Positions 47,304 to 56,900 of a stretch of 64,000 nucleotides of DNA are shown here, one piece after another. This DNA is from Stomorhina lunata. Lineage: Eukaryota > Arthropoda > Insecta > Diptera > Rhiniidae. The notes below the pieces were generated by a model. That model saw only the letters and a program-made list of their open reading frames with translations, made no database searches and was not told the DNA's origin. Every line of letters begins with the position of its first letter. The first letter of the stretch is position 1. The stretch spans positions 119,643,564 through 119,707,563 of the forward strand of contig OW121741.1 in NCBI GenBank assembly GCA_933228675.1, read 5' to 3'. The position numbers and the translations under genes were made by a program.

Positions 47304-48777
47304 GATGACTTAATGAATATAGCATACCAAGCAAGGCCTTGGATTTCCCTTCGTCAGATTTGATATTTTGGTACTCTTTAGTAAAGCTACCAATATTCTT
47401 AAGACATGAGAGCAGGCTACCTCCAAGAAGACGTTTGCAATCACGATCAATTACATCAAATTGTGACATTGCACTTTGTAACGTTATACCATCATTAGAG
47501 GATGGCAAAGTTTTTTGTGCAGATTTTGCTGAAATGTTACCTGCTAACGCTGATGCATAAGAAACACCAGGTTTAACATTGACGAAAGAAACACCGGACT
47601 TAACAGGCGGTGGTGAATTACGAGTTCGATTGTTCGAAGCCGTTTTGTGGCTTTGAATTTTATTTAAAATTTCCAACCTTCTTGGGCATTGCCGAAAACT
47701 AGCAGTGTGCCCCTCAACTCCACAGTTAACGCATTTAACCGGGATGCCTATTTTCGTTACAGCTTTACCTGTAATTGGATCGTGTGCAGTAGTTTGCTCA
47801 GTATTACTGTCTTTGTCCGGAATCCTACAGTTTCCAGGTCCGTGTGACTCACCACACTTCACACACCTGTATGGCATGTTGCAGTTTGCCGAGGTGTGAC
47901 CAAAACGCTGACAATTAAAACACTGAATAACAGCGCCGCGTTTGAATTTGCGCAAAGATACTCTACAGCAAAGAATATACCGTAGGTTATAAACTGCAGA
48001 AATATCAGATTCTCTTGAAATCTGAAGCAACCATTTATCATTATAAAGTTTGACTATTCTAACAATTTCCATATTTATATGGAGTTCATTCAAATGTACC
48101 GTTACATCTTCAACGGAATATGTCCCCGATAGGCCCTCTATAACCAAAGAAAATGGTCTTTGTCCTCTAGGGGTATAAGTATAAAAGTTGACCTTTTTGT
48201 CAACCAATAATTTTTTGCATTTTTCAAAATCGCTAAGAGTGCAAACTCCAATATTGGTAGCATTTCTGCTCATAATTTTAATATTAAAATTACTGTGCCC
48301 TAAATGATTTTTAATTACTAAAGACATGTCCTTGACGTTAATATTGTATGTGGTAATGATAGGAATATGTTTTGGATTACCTAACTTATTTTTATTTCCA
48401 GGTTTACTAGCAGGAACCATCTCTTCTTGTTGTTTCTTCTTACTTGATGAGGCCGCCTCAGGACATTCTTGGGCTTCGGCTTGCATCTCATCGTCATCTG
48501 TATATTGACTACTTTCTAATTCATCCTCATTTTGGCTTTTTAATCTTTGTTCTTCTTGCAAGATTAACGCTTCTAATTTATTTCTTAAGCTTGAGTTTTC
48601 ATTCTCCAGATATTGTATCTTGGACTCAGAAAGATTCAGTCGCTTTAATAGCTGCTCATTCATTGAAGCTAAATCATCGAATTTTTGATTTAGACTTTCG
48701 TTTTCATCACTTCCGTCATTCTGCCTCTTCTTTTTGAGGCTTCGTTTAGTTTCGTCACCATCCATATTGGATGGCAA
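47296..48777 (-). CDS. Retrotransposon ORF1: gag-like RNA-binding protein
   Basis: The 493-residue nucleocapsid-like protein should coat element RNA and form the RNP with ORF2 product. Seen in order: a charged Lys/Asp/Glu-rich N-terminus, a probable coiled coil (about 28-80), an acidic then basic linker, a region resembling the PRE_C2HC domain of insect gag-like proteins (about 200-275, RGQRPFSLVIEGL), then three zinc knuckles: C286-C289-H294-C299, C305-C308-H312-C317 and C349-C352-H357-C364 (the last with a longer X6 spacing). A Pro/Ser-rich tail follows. Three knuckles are typical of Jockey-group ORF1s. The ORF is intact. It is upstream of ORF2, overlapping it by 8 nt. The ATG at 48777 is the first in the frame and follows the repeated leader. 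Confidence 0.9.
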   Translation of the reverse strand: MPSNMDGDETKRSLKKKRQNDGSDENESLNQKFDDLASMNEQLLKRLNLSESKIQYLENENSSLRNKLEALILQEEQRLKSQNEDELESSQYTDDDEMQAEAQECPEAASSSKKKQQEEMVPASKPGNKNKLGNPKHIPIITTYNINVKDMSLVIKNHLGHSNFNIKIMSRNATNIGVCTLSDFEKCKKLLVDKKVNFYTYTPRGQRPFSLVIEGLSGTYSVEDVTVHLNELHINMEIVRIVKLYNDKWLLQISRESDISAVYNLRYILCCRVSLRKFKRGAVIQCFNCQRFGHTSANCNMPYRCVKCGESHGPGNCRIPDKDSNTEQTTAHDPITGKAVTKIGIPVKCVNCGVEGHTASFRQCPRRLEILNKIQSHKTASNNRTRNSPPPVKSGVSFVNVKPGVSYASALAGNISAKSAQKTLPSSNDGITLQSAMSQFDVIDRDCKRLLGGSLLSCLKNIGSFTKEYQNIKSDEGKSKALLGMLYSLSHHG

Positions 48778-49197
48778 CTAAAAAACACTTGCTCCCTTAT
48801 ACACTTGTTTGGCGATTATATGATACAAGCAAAAAAGTACTTGTCATAAAACTACTTGCTGCCTTGTATGCGATTCTCAAAGTTTTACACACCTCAAGAA
48901 AAAAAAAACACTTGTTGTAAAAACAACTTGCTGCCTTCTCAAGTAAAAACACTTGTTATAAAAACAACTTGCTGCCTCCTATAGACTTCTCAAAAATTAG
49001 ACTCTTGAACACAAAGGGACCGTCTATATTTTATGTTCGCCTGATAATTGTTTTGAACATCCAGGTTTTATTTATCACTTTTTTGATATTTATCACAATA
49101 TTTTTATTTTTTTCCGATTTTTTATTTTTCAGAAATTATTTTTATTAAATTTTAAAAATACCGCTCACGATGTTTACACAACCAGTGCCAGCACAAG
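48778..49197 (-). promoter_or_regulatory. 5' untranslated region with internal repeats (putative internal promoter)
   Basis: About 420 bp. Three repeats on the plus strand, at about 48839-48865, 48910-48937 and 48951-48977, share ACTTGT, an A-run, then ACTTGCTGCCT; part of a fourth is at 48786. Non-LTR elements of this group carry promoters inside their 5' end, so the repeats may be promoter units, but no core motif is proven here. The element begins CTTGTGCTGGCACTGG on its own strand. Confidence 0.6.
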
Positions 49198-49211
49198 ACA
49201 GGAAATTTTTC
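49198..49211. repeat. 14-bp target sequence, second of three copies
   Basis: ACAGGAAATTTTTC, located exactly between the 5' end of the full-length element and the 3' tail of the truncated copy. Confidence 0.88.
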
Positions 49212-50045
49212 AAGTTCAAGTTCAAGTTTTTTTATTTCCATAAATTTCTTTTTATACATGTTTTTCTAATACTATTTTAATACTAATTATATTTCCCTGC
49301 ATACATTTGTATTTTTCTAGGACTAAGATAATTTTTAAAATATTAACATGGCACAATAACTAATTAAGTTACGTGTAATACAATTATTTTACAAAATTTA
49401 TTTAAATATTATATTATTTAAAGTTCCCCAAAAATGGAAAAAAGGATACTATTAAATTTATGATTATATCTATACTTATAATTACTTAAAAATAGCTTAA
49501 GACTAAATGAAAATTATATACAATAGAGAAAGGATAGGAGGAAAAGTATTTACAAAAGGTGAAGAGGGGAGAATAAGTTACAAAAATACCCTATTGAGTA
49601 GTGTTGTATACTGTATTTGTGATGTTTAATGTTCTGATCCTACGGTGATAGAACAACAAGTTTGCACCCTGATAAAGCAGATTAGCATCTCTTAGTGTTA
49701 GAAGGTCTATCGGAGACATATACCGTATTAGATGGATGGAATCAACATCAACAGAGCGGCCAAAACATTCCTGGATAAGACCATTCTCGAGAGAACGTGC
49801 CTTATCAAGAAATGCCAAGCCCGATCTGATCATGTAACCATCGATACGATCAAAATTGATCCCCGCATAAACTGACCTGTTAGATGGTCTACGGTATATT
49901 CCGTCAGGTCCTTGTTTGCGTTTTAAGGACAAACAAGCTACCAAGATTTTCCTCTCCCATACCCTAAGCCTTTCCATCTGGGCAGAAGAGATTCTGAACC
50001 AAACTGGAAAGGCATAAGACATGAGGGGGCGGATAACCTGTCTGT
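49212..50045 (-). mobile_element. 5'-truncated second copy of the same retrotransposon
   Basis: 834 bp nearly identical to the 3' end of the element at 44005-49197, in the same orientation. It begins in ORF2 sequence matching about 44838 and ends with a tail of three AACTTG units. 5' truncation is the normal outcome of incomplete reverse transcription. It is flanked on both sides by ACAGGAAATTTTTC, after which the A array resumes. Confidence 0.92.
49591..50045 (-). pseudogene. ORF2 C-terminal fragment
   Basis: Encodes the last ~150 residues of ORF2, from VIRPLMSYAFPVWF to the stop. It lacks the endonuclease and catalytic RT core, so it is dead. Against the full copy the frame differs at only two residues in its last 143 (A for T after RSGL, I for V after ENGL), showing that the two insertions are close in age or source. 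Confidence 0.9.
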
Positions 50046-50059
50046 ACAGGAAATTTTTC
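50046..50059. repeat. 14-bp target sequence, third of three copies
   Basis: ACAGGAAATTTTTC at the truncated 5' end of the second copy, followed directly by CAAAATTTCTT of the A array. The first A of this site could also belong to the element. Confidence 0.85.
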
Positions 50060-51315
50060 CAAAATTTCTTATTTTTATAGGATATTTTTCAAAAATTTCT
50101 TATTTGTATAGAAAATTTTTCAAAAATTTTTTATTTGCGTAGGAAATTTTTATATTTGTATATGAAATTTTTCAAAAGTTTCTTATTTTTATAGGAAATT
50201 TTCAAAAAATTTAAAAAATTTATTATTTTTATAGGAAATTTTTTAAAATTTTTGAAAAATTTATTATTTTTATTTTCGAAAATTTTATTTTTTTTATAGG
50301 AATTTTTTTTTTTAAATTCCTACTTATATAGGAAATTTTTCAAAAATGTCTTATTTTGATAGGAAATTTTTGAAAAATTTGTTATGTTCATAGAAATTTT
50401 CTCAAAAATTTCTTATTTTTATATAAATTTGTTCATAAATTTTTTTTATATGAAGTTTTAAAAAAGAAATTTTTATATAAGGAAATTTTTCAAAAATGTA
50501 TTATTTTTAGAGGAACTATTTCAAAAGTTTCATATTTTTATAGAAAATTTTTGAAAAATGTTTTTTTTCAAAAATTTCTTATTTTTGTAGGAAAATTTTT
50601 AAAAAGAAATTTTAATAAGAAATTTTTTAAAAATTTCTATAAGAAAATTTTTAAAAATTTCTAAAAGAAAATTTTCAAAAATTTTAGAGGATATTTTTGA
50701 AAAATTTATTCTTTTCATAAGAACTTTTTAAAAATTTATTTTTGTTTTTATAGGAAATTTAAATTTTTTTTTTTTTTTATTTATAGGAAATTTTTTTAAA
50801 AATTTCTTTTATTTATAAAAATTTGTTCAAATATTTCTTATTTTTCAAAAATTTCTTATTTTTTTAAATATATTTTTTATACGAAATTTTTCCAAAATTT
50901 CCTTTTTTTAAAAATTTTTTCAAAAATTTTTTATTTTCGTAGAAAATTTTTCGAAAAGTTTTTTTATTTCTTAGTTTTAAAAAAATTTCTTATTTTTGTG
51001 GAAAATTTTTTAAAAATTTCTTATTTAAAAAAAAAATGTTTAAAGTTTCTTATTTTTATAGAATATTTTTCTTTTTATTTTATAGAACATTTTTCAAAAA
51101 TTTCTTATTGTTGTAAAAAATTTCTAAAAAATTTCTTATTTTTATAGAAAATTTTTCAAAAATTTCTTATTTTTATAGAAAACTTTTTAAAAATTTCTTA
51201 TTTTTATAGAAAATTTTTCAAAAATTTTTTATTTGTGTAGAAAATTTTTCAAAACATTTTTTAGTTTTATAAGAATTTTTTAAAAAATTTCTCATGTTTA
51301 TAAGAAAAATTTTGA
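50060..51315 (-). repeat. A-type array, reverse orientation, right part
   Basis: Continuation of the array at 43136-43990 beyond the retrotransposon insertions. It is more degenerate than the left part, with many truncated monomers and T-runs. Confidence 0.88.
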
Positions 51316-53690
51316 TTTTTGATAGAAACATTTTATATTGGGTGAACCCTAATTAGTTGAAAGGTTATACGTAAATTTATTTAATTCTATTGTTTTACGG
51401 TTGTTCACTTAAAATATAATTTAATATATATTTTTTTGTTATCAATTTTAGTTTTTGCTCTTTTTTAAATAGATAATACACTTTGTAGTATTTATTGGCA
51501 CTTAAAACATATGCATGACGTCCCCAAAAACACAATAAATAAATTTAAACCAAAAACACAAGTATTTAAAATACCTCAATATTTAAAAGTATTAAATGGC
51601 AATCTTACATTTTAACAGGTACTTAAAATAACAAATAATCCTTTAAATGAATTACGACACAACAGAAAATTTTTCGAAAATGCTATAGAAAATTAAAAAC
51701 AAAAAACATTGAGTTAAAGTGTCTTTTGTCTTGTGACAACAAAAATATTTGTAAGAGGATTAAAATAAAACATGAATTTGCAGTAAAATTGTATGATAGA
51801 AAATTTTTGTTTTAAAAACTAAAGAGAACATTTTTTGTATGAAAAGTTTTACTATAGATATAAAAAGAATTATACGAGTATATAAGAATATCCCAGTAAA
51901 AATTTTACTGAAAATTCTGCATCTACATTATAAGTAGTTGATAGTCAATTTTGGGTTTTAGCAAGCCCGAAGTAGAAATTTAGAGTGATTATTTTCCTTC
52001 ATTAATTTCTTCTTGGGATGTTGGAGCTATTCAAAATAATCAAATTATTTCCAAATATTTACAATTTACAACGCTTAAGGTTTAAGGAAATAAAAAACAA
52101 GATTTGTACAATATTAAAATTTTTAGCTTATTTCCGTTTTGTAGTAAAACTAATTGAAAACTTAAGCACTCTTACAAGATTTATTATGTTAAGCTACGCA
52201 AATATTCCCTTTTCATTTCAATAACCAAATTTGGGTTAATTTTTCTTTTTATACATAATTTATAGATATTTCCCAACATTTCTTTACTCCTTTTGTCATA
52301 CACCCTTAGTTATTTTTTTTCCTTTTAGGAATTTCCTTATTTTACTATTTTCCCATTTTTACTTTTTTCAATTTTTTTGGTTATTTCCAAACCAATAAAT
52401 TTTATGATTAACTGCAAGTGTCTGTTTATGATTTGAATAGTGTCATAAGATTATTGTTATATAAATTCACTTGAATACTTTGCTTTATTTCTTCACTTCT
52501 CTTGATTTTTTCATTAAATTGGGGGGTTTAAAATACGTTCTTACCACCCACTTTGTTAGATTTCCAAAAGTAAATCTGTGTCTTAGCACTTTAGGATTCA
52601 TCCAGCTGAGATTCATATTAATATTTTTGGGATTTAGGATTTTTTTTTTGACTTCAATAGTTGTTTTTGTTTTTTCATACCCTCAATGGTAATAAAAATT
52701 CTAAATGACTTTATATAGATTTTTCTTTCGTTTCATATTTTTTTTTGCATTTGTGTGGCCCTGTTGTTTTCAATTGGAAAAATGTCTACGTTGAGGAAAA
52801 ACTGCAGGTTCGTAAAAGGGTTAAAACATTTGATTTTTGAGTAAAGTTTTCGTTTTAGCAAAAACTTTGTGCATAAAAGTGCATTTTTTTAAACTATAAT
52901 CGATAGAAAAATACCAATTTTCTGTCTTTTCATATCTTACAGTAAAATTCGTTTTATTATAATTTTGCCATGAAACAAGCGATTGATCACCGATATTTCA
53001 CTGTGATGATATGTTTGCATTAAACTTAACTTTTCTGGAAAACTCAAATAATTATCCAAATAAAAAAATTTGTCGCGATCTCTGACATTTGTACTAATAA
53101 CACTAATCAGCTGCCCAGACTACATTCAAGTTAAACTATTTTTTTTTATATATTTGATGGTCGTATACTTACTAAAACACCAGAAATTTTAAATTTTGTT
53201 AACGCTTTTTTCAATTTTTTTATAAAATTTGTGATTTTTAAAGTTATCAAGTCTATCATATTTTGAAACAATGACTTCTCCAATTTTGTTGAAAAATACA
53301 CACATGGATTACCAACAAAATTTCCTTGAAGACTTGCTAACACTAGATTTCTGCATGATCAACGGTTTTCGAGTTATTTACAAAGCAATACAAAAAATAT
53401 TTCGTTGTTGTGATAAATAGAAAAAAATTTTGTATTTTAAAATTCACAAAAAATTGCAAATGACAAAAACTTAACATAATTTCTCCACCAGCGAGTAAAA
53501 CGGTCCAAATTTAACCCTAGCTTTTATAAAAATAATATTCCGTGCTAAATATTGATTTTTAACATGGAAAAGTGTGTATCTCGAAAACTATACAAAAGAT
53601 AAATATTTTTTGCTAAAAATTGATTTTTTTTTTATCTCGAAAACTATATAAAATAGATCACAATATATTTTTTTTGCTTGAAAAGTTTTT
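51316..53690. other. Non-array AT-rich DNA, no gene seen
   Basis: About 2.4 kb of mixed AT-rich sequence. A short duplicate TATCTCGAAAACTATA occurs at about 53575 and 53633. Frames at 52018-52224, 52471-52692 and 53146-53343 show no motif and are low-complexity or hydrophobic by composition. Confidence 0.5.
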
Positions 53691-54800
53691 TTTACGGTAA
53701 AGCTTAATTTAATGAAAGCTTTTGATATAAATACCTTCATTTTATGTAAAAAAAAAACTGCTTTTAAAATATTTCCCTTAATGTAAAAAGCTTTTTCTTA
53801 TATAAAAAACTTATTTATTATCTTAAAAGACTATCCTTATGTAAAGAGATTATTTTTATGTAAAAAGATTTTTTTATGTAAAAAGCTTTTTTATGTGAAA
53901 AGCTTCTTGTTATATAAAAAGCTTCATTTTATGTTGAAATCTTTTTGTTAAGGTAAAAAGTTTATTTTTGTGTAAAAGCTTATTTTTATGTAAAAAGCTT
54001 ATTTTTATACAAAAAGCTTCTTTTTATACAAAAAGCTTCTTTTTATGTAAAAAGCTTCTTTTTATGTGAAAAGCTTCGTTTTATGCAAAAAGCTTATTTT
54101 TATGTAAAAAGCTTATTTTTATGTAAATAGCTTTTTTATATAAAAAGCTTATTTTTATGTAAAAGCTTAATCTTATATAAAAACCTCCTTTTAATGTTAA
54201 AAGCTTTTTATATTTAAAAGCTTATTTTATTTAAAAAGCTTACTTTATGCAAAAGCTTCATTTTATTTAAAAGTTTTTTTTTTAATTTCAAAAGCTTAAT
54301 TTTATTTAAAGTTTATTTTTATTTAAAAAGCTACTTTTTATTTCAAAAGGCTTTTATTTATTTAAAAAGCTTCTTTTTATTTAAAAGGCTTCTTTTTATT
54401 AAAAAAGCTAATTTTTATTTAAAAAGCTTATTTTTATTTTATTAAAAATTATTAAAAAAGATTCTTTTTATTAAAAAAATCTTTTTTAAAGCTATATTTT
54501 ATTTAAAAAGCTTTTTTATTTAAAAAGACTGTTTTATTAAAAAAGCTTTTTTACTTAGAAAGCTTCTTTTAATTTAAAAAGCTTATTTTTATTTAAAAAG
54601 CTTATTTTTATATAAAAAGCTTCTTTTTATACAAAAATCTTGTTATCATTATTAAAAGCTTCATTTTATGTCAAAAGTTTATTTTTATGTAATAAGCTTC
54701 TTTTATGTTAAAAGCTTCTTTTTGTTAAAAAAAATAATTTAAGTAAAAGTTTCTTTTTATACAAAAAGCTTCTTTTGATTTTAAAAGCTCATTTTTAATA
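53691..54800 (+). repeat. F-type ~20-bp AAGCTT tandem array
   Basis: About 50 imperfect copies of AAAAAGCTTATTTTTATGTA, with variants TTTATTTAAAAAGCTT and TTTTATACAAAAAGCTTC. The AAGCTT word (a HindIII site) recurs every ~20 bp. It is unrelated in sequence to the A, B, C and E monomers. Confidence 0.92.
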
Positions 54801-55440
54801 AAAACTGAGGATAGAATAGTACGTCTATCGCTATGGCTAGGACTTTGAATATTATTTTTGACTATGATGTAAATAGTGAATTTGATTATGACTATTGGAT
54901 CGATTATGAGTTTGACATTAGTATTTACTATGACTTTGACTTAACTTTGACTGTGATTTCTACTTTAATTATGAGTTCTTCTAAGAAGCTTTATTTTGAA
55001 AAAAAAAACTTTTCTTTTGTATGTAAAAATCGTATTTTAAGCGAAAAGCTTTTTTTTGCAAAAAGTTTTGCAGCAAAAAACTTAATTGTCTTTATATATA
55101 TATATATATATATATATACTTAAAGAACTTTATTTTTATGTCAACAATAAATTTGATAAAGAAGCTTTATTTTAAGAAAAAAGCTTTTCCTAATTTTATA
55201 AAATGTTTAAATGTTAAAATCGTAGTTTCTTATTTTTATTGCAAAGGTTTGATTTTAAGAAAACAGATTATTTTGACGATAAAGCTTTAATTATTATTAT
55301 ACAATCTTTCTACAAAACCAAATTTTTACTCAACCAAAGCTTTTTCTTTTAAATTAAAGCTGAAAGTTCACTTTCAATACAAAATTTAATTATAAACTCA
55401 TATAAAAACAAAATTAAAGCTTTTGAATCAGCTGTGAAGT
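54801..55440. other. Simple-repeat-like DNA between F array and retrotransposon
   Basis: Holds GACTATGATTTTGA-like degenerate repeats (54840-54975), which create a frame rich in Asp, Tyr and Phe, a (TA)n run near 55096-55119, and AAGCTT words left over from the F array. I do not accept the frame at 54833-55123 as a gene. Confidence 0.55.
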
Positions 55441-55502
55441 GTTTATATTTTGCCGCTAATTACTAAACAGAATCAAGTGTCAAAATCCATTAAAGATAAA
55501 AG

Positions 55503-55664
55503 CTACTTTGTAAACGTAACAGCTAACATCAACTTCTGTGCAACAGAAAGTTTTGCTTACATTGGTCCCAAGCTTTATGTTAACTACTGTGTAAACGTAA
55601 CAGCTAACATCAACTTCTGTGCAACAGAAAGCTTTGCTTACATTGGTCCCAAGCTTTATGTTAA
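55503..55664 (+). repeat. Two 81-bp tandem units at retrotransposon 5' end
   Basis: 55503-55583 and 55584-55664 are identical except for two substitutions (CTACTTTG/CTACTGTG and AAAGTTTT/AAAGCTTT). They precede the ORF1 leader. Tandem 5' monomers in LINE-type elements often are promoter units; that role is inference. The period is 27 codons, which makes a duplicated reading frame (55450-55668) with no other support. Confidence 0.88.
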
Positions 55665-55731
55665 CTAGCGCTGCTAAATAAATTTATTCAAAAAAGTTAG
55701 CATACCTTAGGGAGGCATCAATAATTACAAA

Positions 55732-56712
55732 ATGGAAAACAGTATGCAACATGATTTATCCATCACTTCAAAAAAAACATCTCCATTGATGAACACCCCA
55801 GCATCAAAACGCGGACGTGCTGAACTTCAAAAAAGCATTTATGAAAATGTTTCCAAAACTCCTCGGATCCCTAATTTCGATTCACCCTTCCGTATGTTAC
55901 AACTGTTAGACTCTCGATTTGAGAAGCAGACGGAAGCTTTAACTAACCTTTTGAAAACCTTGGTGATGGAAAGTGAGCAGCGTATTCTAAATAAAATTGA
56001 GCATATAGAAAATAATATGATCGATTTGAAAAGAGATCTAATAGAGGTGACCTCTAGAGTATCAAAACTAGAGAGAGTCTCAGATGAAATTACTTCACTC
56101 AAATCTGATTTATGTGAACTAAAGCTACAACACCTGAGGCAGGAAAACTCCTTAGTTGCATGTGACCTGCGCATTAATGGCATTCCGTTTTATAATGATG
56201 AAAATCTTACCCAAATTTTTGATGATATGTGTTATACTTTGAATATAAAAACACCATCCATAAAAGCTATATACCGCCTGCAAAACAAAAACAATAAAAA
56301 CAAAAGTAATTCCCCAGATGCTGTTATTATTGCTAAACTTATGTCTCCGTATGATAAAAATTTTATGCTGAAGTCTCTTGCTGGGTTTAGGAAAACTAGT
56401 CGCGGCCCTCTAATGCTTAAACATATAGGTTATAGATCTGAAAACTCTGACCGTTACAAAGCTGAGGATCCTATTTATATAAATGAAAACCTAACTTCAA
56501 ACAATTATAATATATTTTTATCTGCTCTACGCTTGAAAAGAAGCAATCACTTGCGGTCTGTTTTTACCATGCGTGGCTTAGTGTATGTCAAGAATGACAA
56601 CACTGAACAGCCTGTCCGGATAGACAACATCCAACAGCTGAACGAGTTTTTTCTGCCGGCTAACAACGCTTCTAACGATCTGTCTTTGCATTCCAATAAC
56701 ATTAATATCTAA
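55732..56712 (+). CDS. Retrotransposon ORF1: coiled-coil, FP-like nucleic-acid-binding protein
   Basis: The 326-residue protein probably binds element RNA and multimerises. A basic N-terminus with SKRGR (25-29) is followed by a probable coiled coil (about 60-140, rich in Leu, Glu and Lys) and a domain at about 145-305 beginning DLRINGIPFYNDENL. The latter contains IYRL, DAVIIAKL, IYINENLTSNNYNIF, LRSVFTMRGLVYVK and a closing VRID. This arrangement resembles the FP-type domain found in ORF1 of many insect retrotransposons and related to a baculovirus structural protein family. There are no CCHC knuckles. It sits 188 bp upstream of ORF2 and is intact. Identity as ORF1 rests on position plus these motifs. 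Confidence 0.85.
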   Translation: MENSMQHDLSITSKKTSPLMNTPASKRGRAELQKSIYENVSKTPRIPNFDSPFRMLQLLDSRFEKQTEALTNLLKTLVMESEQRILNKIEHIENNMIDLKRDLIEVTSRVSKLERVSDEITSLKSDLCELKLQHLRQENSLVACDLRINGIPFYNDENLTQIFDDMCYTLNIKTPSIKAIYRLQNKNNKNKSNSPDAVIIAKLMSPYDKNFMLKSLAGFRKTSRGPLMLKHIGYRSENSDRYKAEDPIYINENLTSNNYNIFLSALRLKRSNHLRSVFTMRGLVYVKNDNTEQPVRIDNIQQLNEFFLPANNASNDLSLHSNNINI

Positions 56713-56900
56713 CACCATATTGTTCTATAGATTAATTTTTTATATTATTGATTATTTATATTTAAATGTTAAACTTTCTAATTGTATTTTGTATTTAACA
56801 ATGTTAGAAATTCTCAAAAATTTTTCAGTCATGAATCTTTTCTTATTTGCATCTGTTGTTGTTTGTTTGTTCTTAAAACTTATATACGTCATCCTTCCAC

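Larger units (their letters stand above)
44005..49197 (-). mobile_element. Full-length Jockey-type non-LTR retrotransposon
   Basis: A 5.2-kb element on the minus strand. It has a 5' leader (48778-49197) with internal repeats, ORF1 (gag-like), ORF2 (endonuclease plus reverse transcriptase) and a ~380-bp 3' UTR ending in short AACTTG repeats. Both ORFs are intact and overlap by 8 nt. It lies inside an A array and is flanked by a 14-bp duplication. There is no LTR. The gag-like ORF1 with three CCHC knuckles and the ORF2 layout without an RNase H domain fit the Jockey superfamily; the exact clade (Jockey or a sister such as LOA) is uncertain. Intact frames and a near-identical neighbour suggest recent activity. 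Confidence 0.92.

Noticed and set aside
44382..49197. LTR retrotransposon
   Set aside because: No long direct repeats flank the ORFs. ORF2 has an AP endonuclease and no integrase or protease. The downstream similarity at 49212-50045 is a truncated 3' end, not an LTR.
54833..55123. 96-codon ORF rich in Asp, Tyr and Phe
   Set aside because: Created by GACTATGATTTTGA-like simple repeats and a (TA)n run.
55450..55668. 72-codon ORF with an internal duplicated peptide
   Set aside because: The 81-bp repeat is a multiple of three, so the frame stays open by chance. It lies in the retrotransposon 5' leader.
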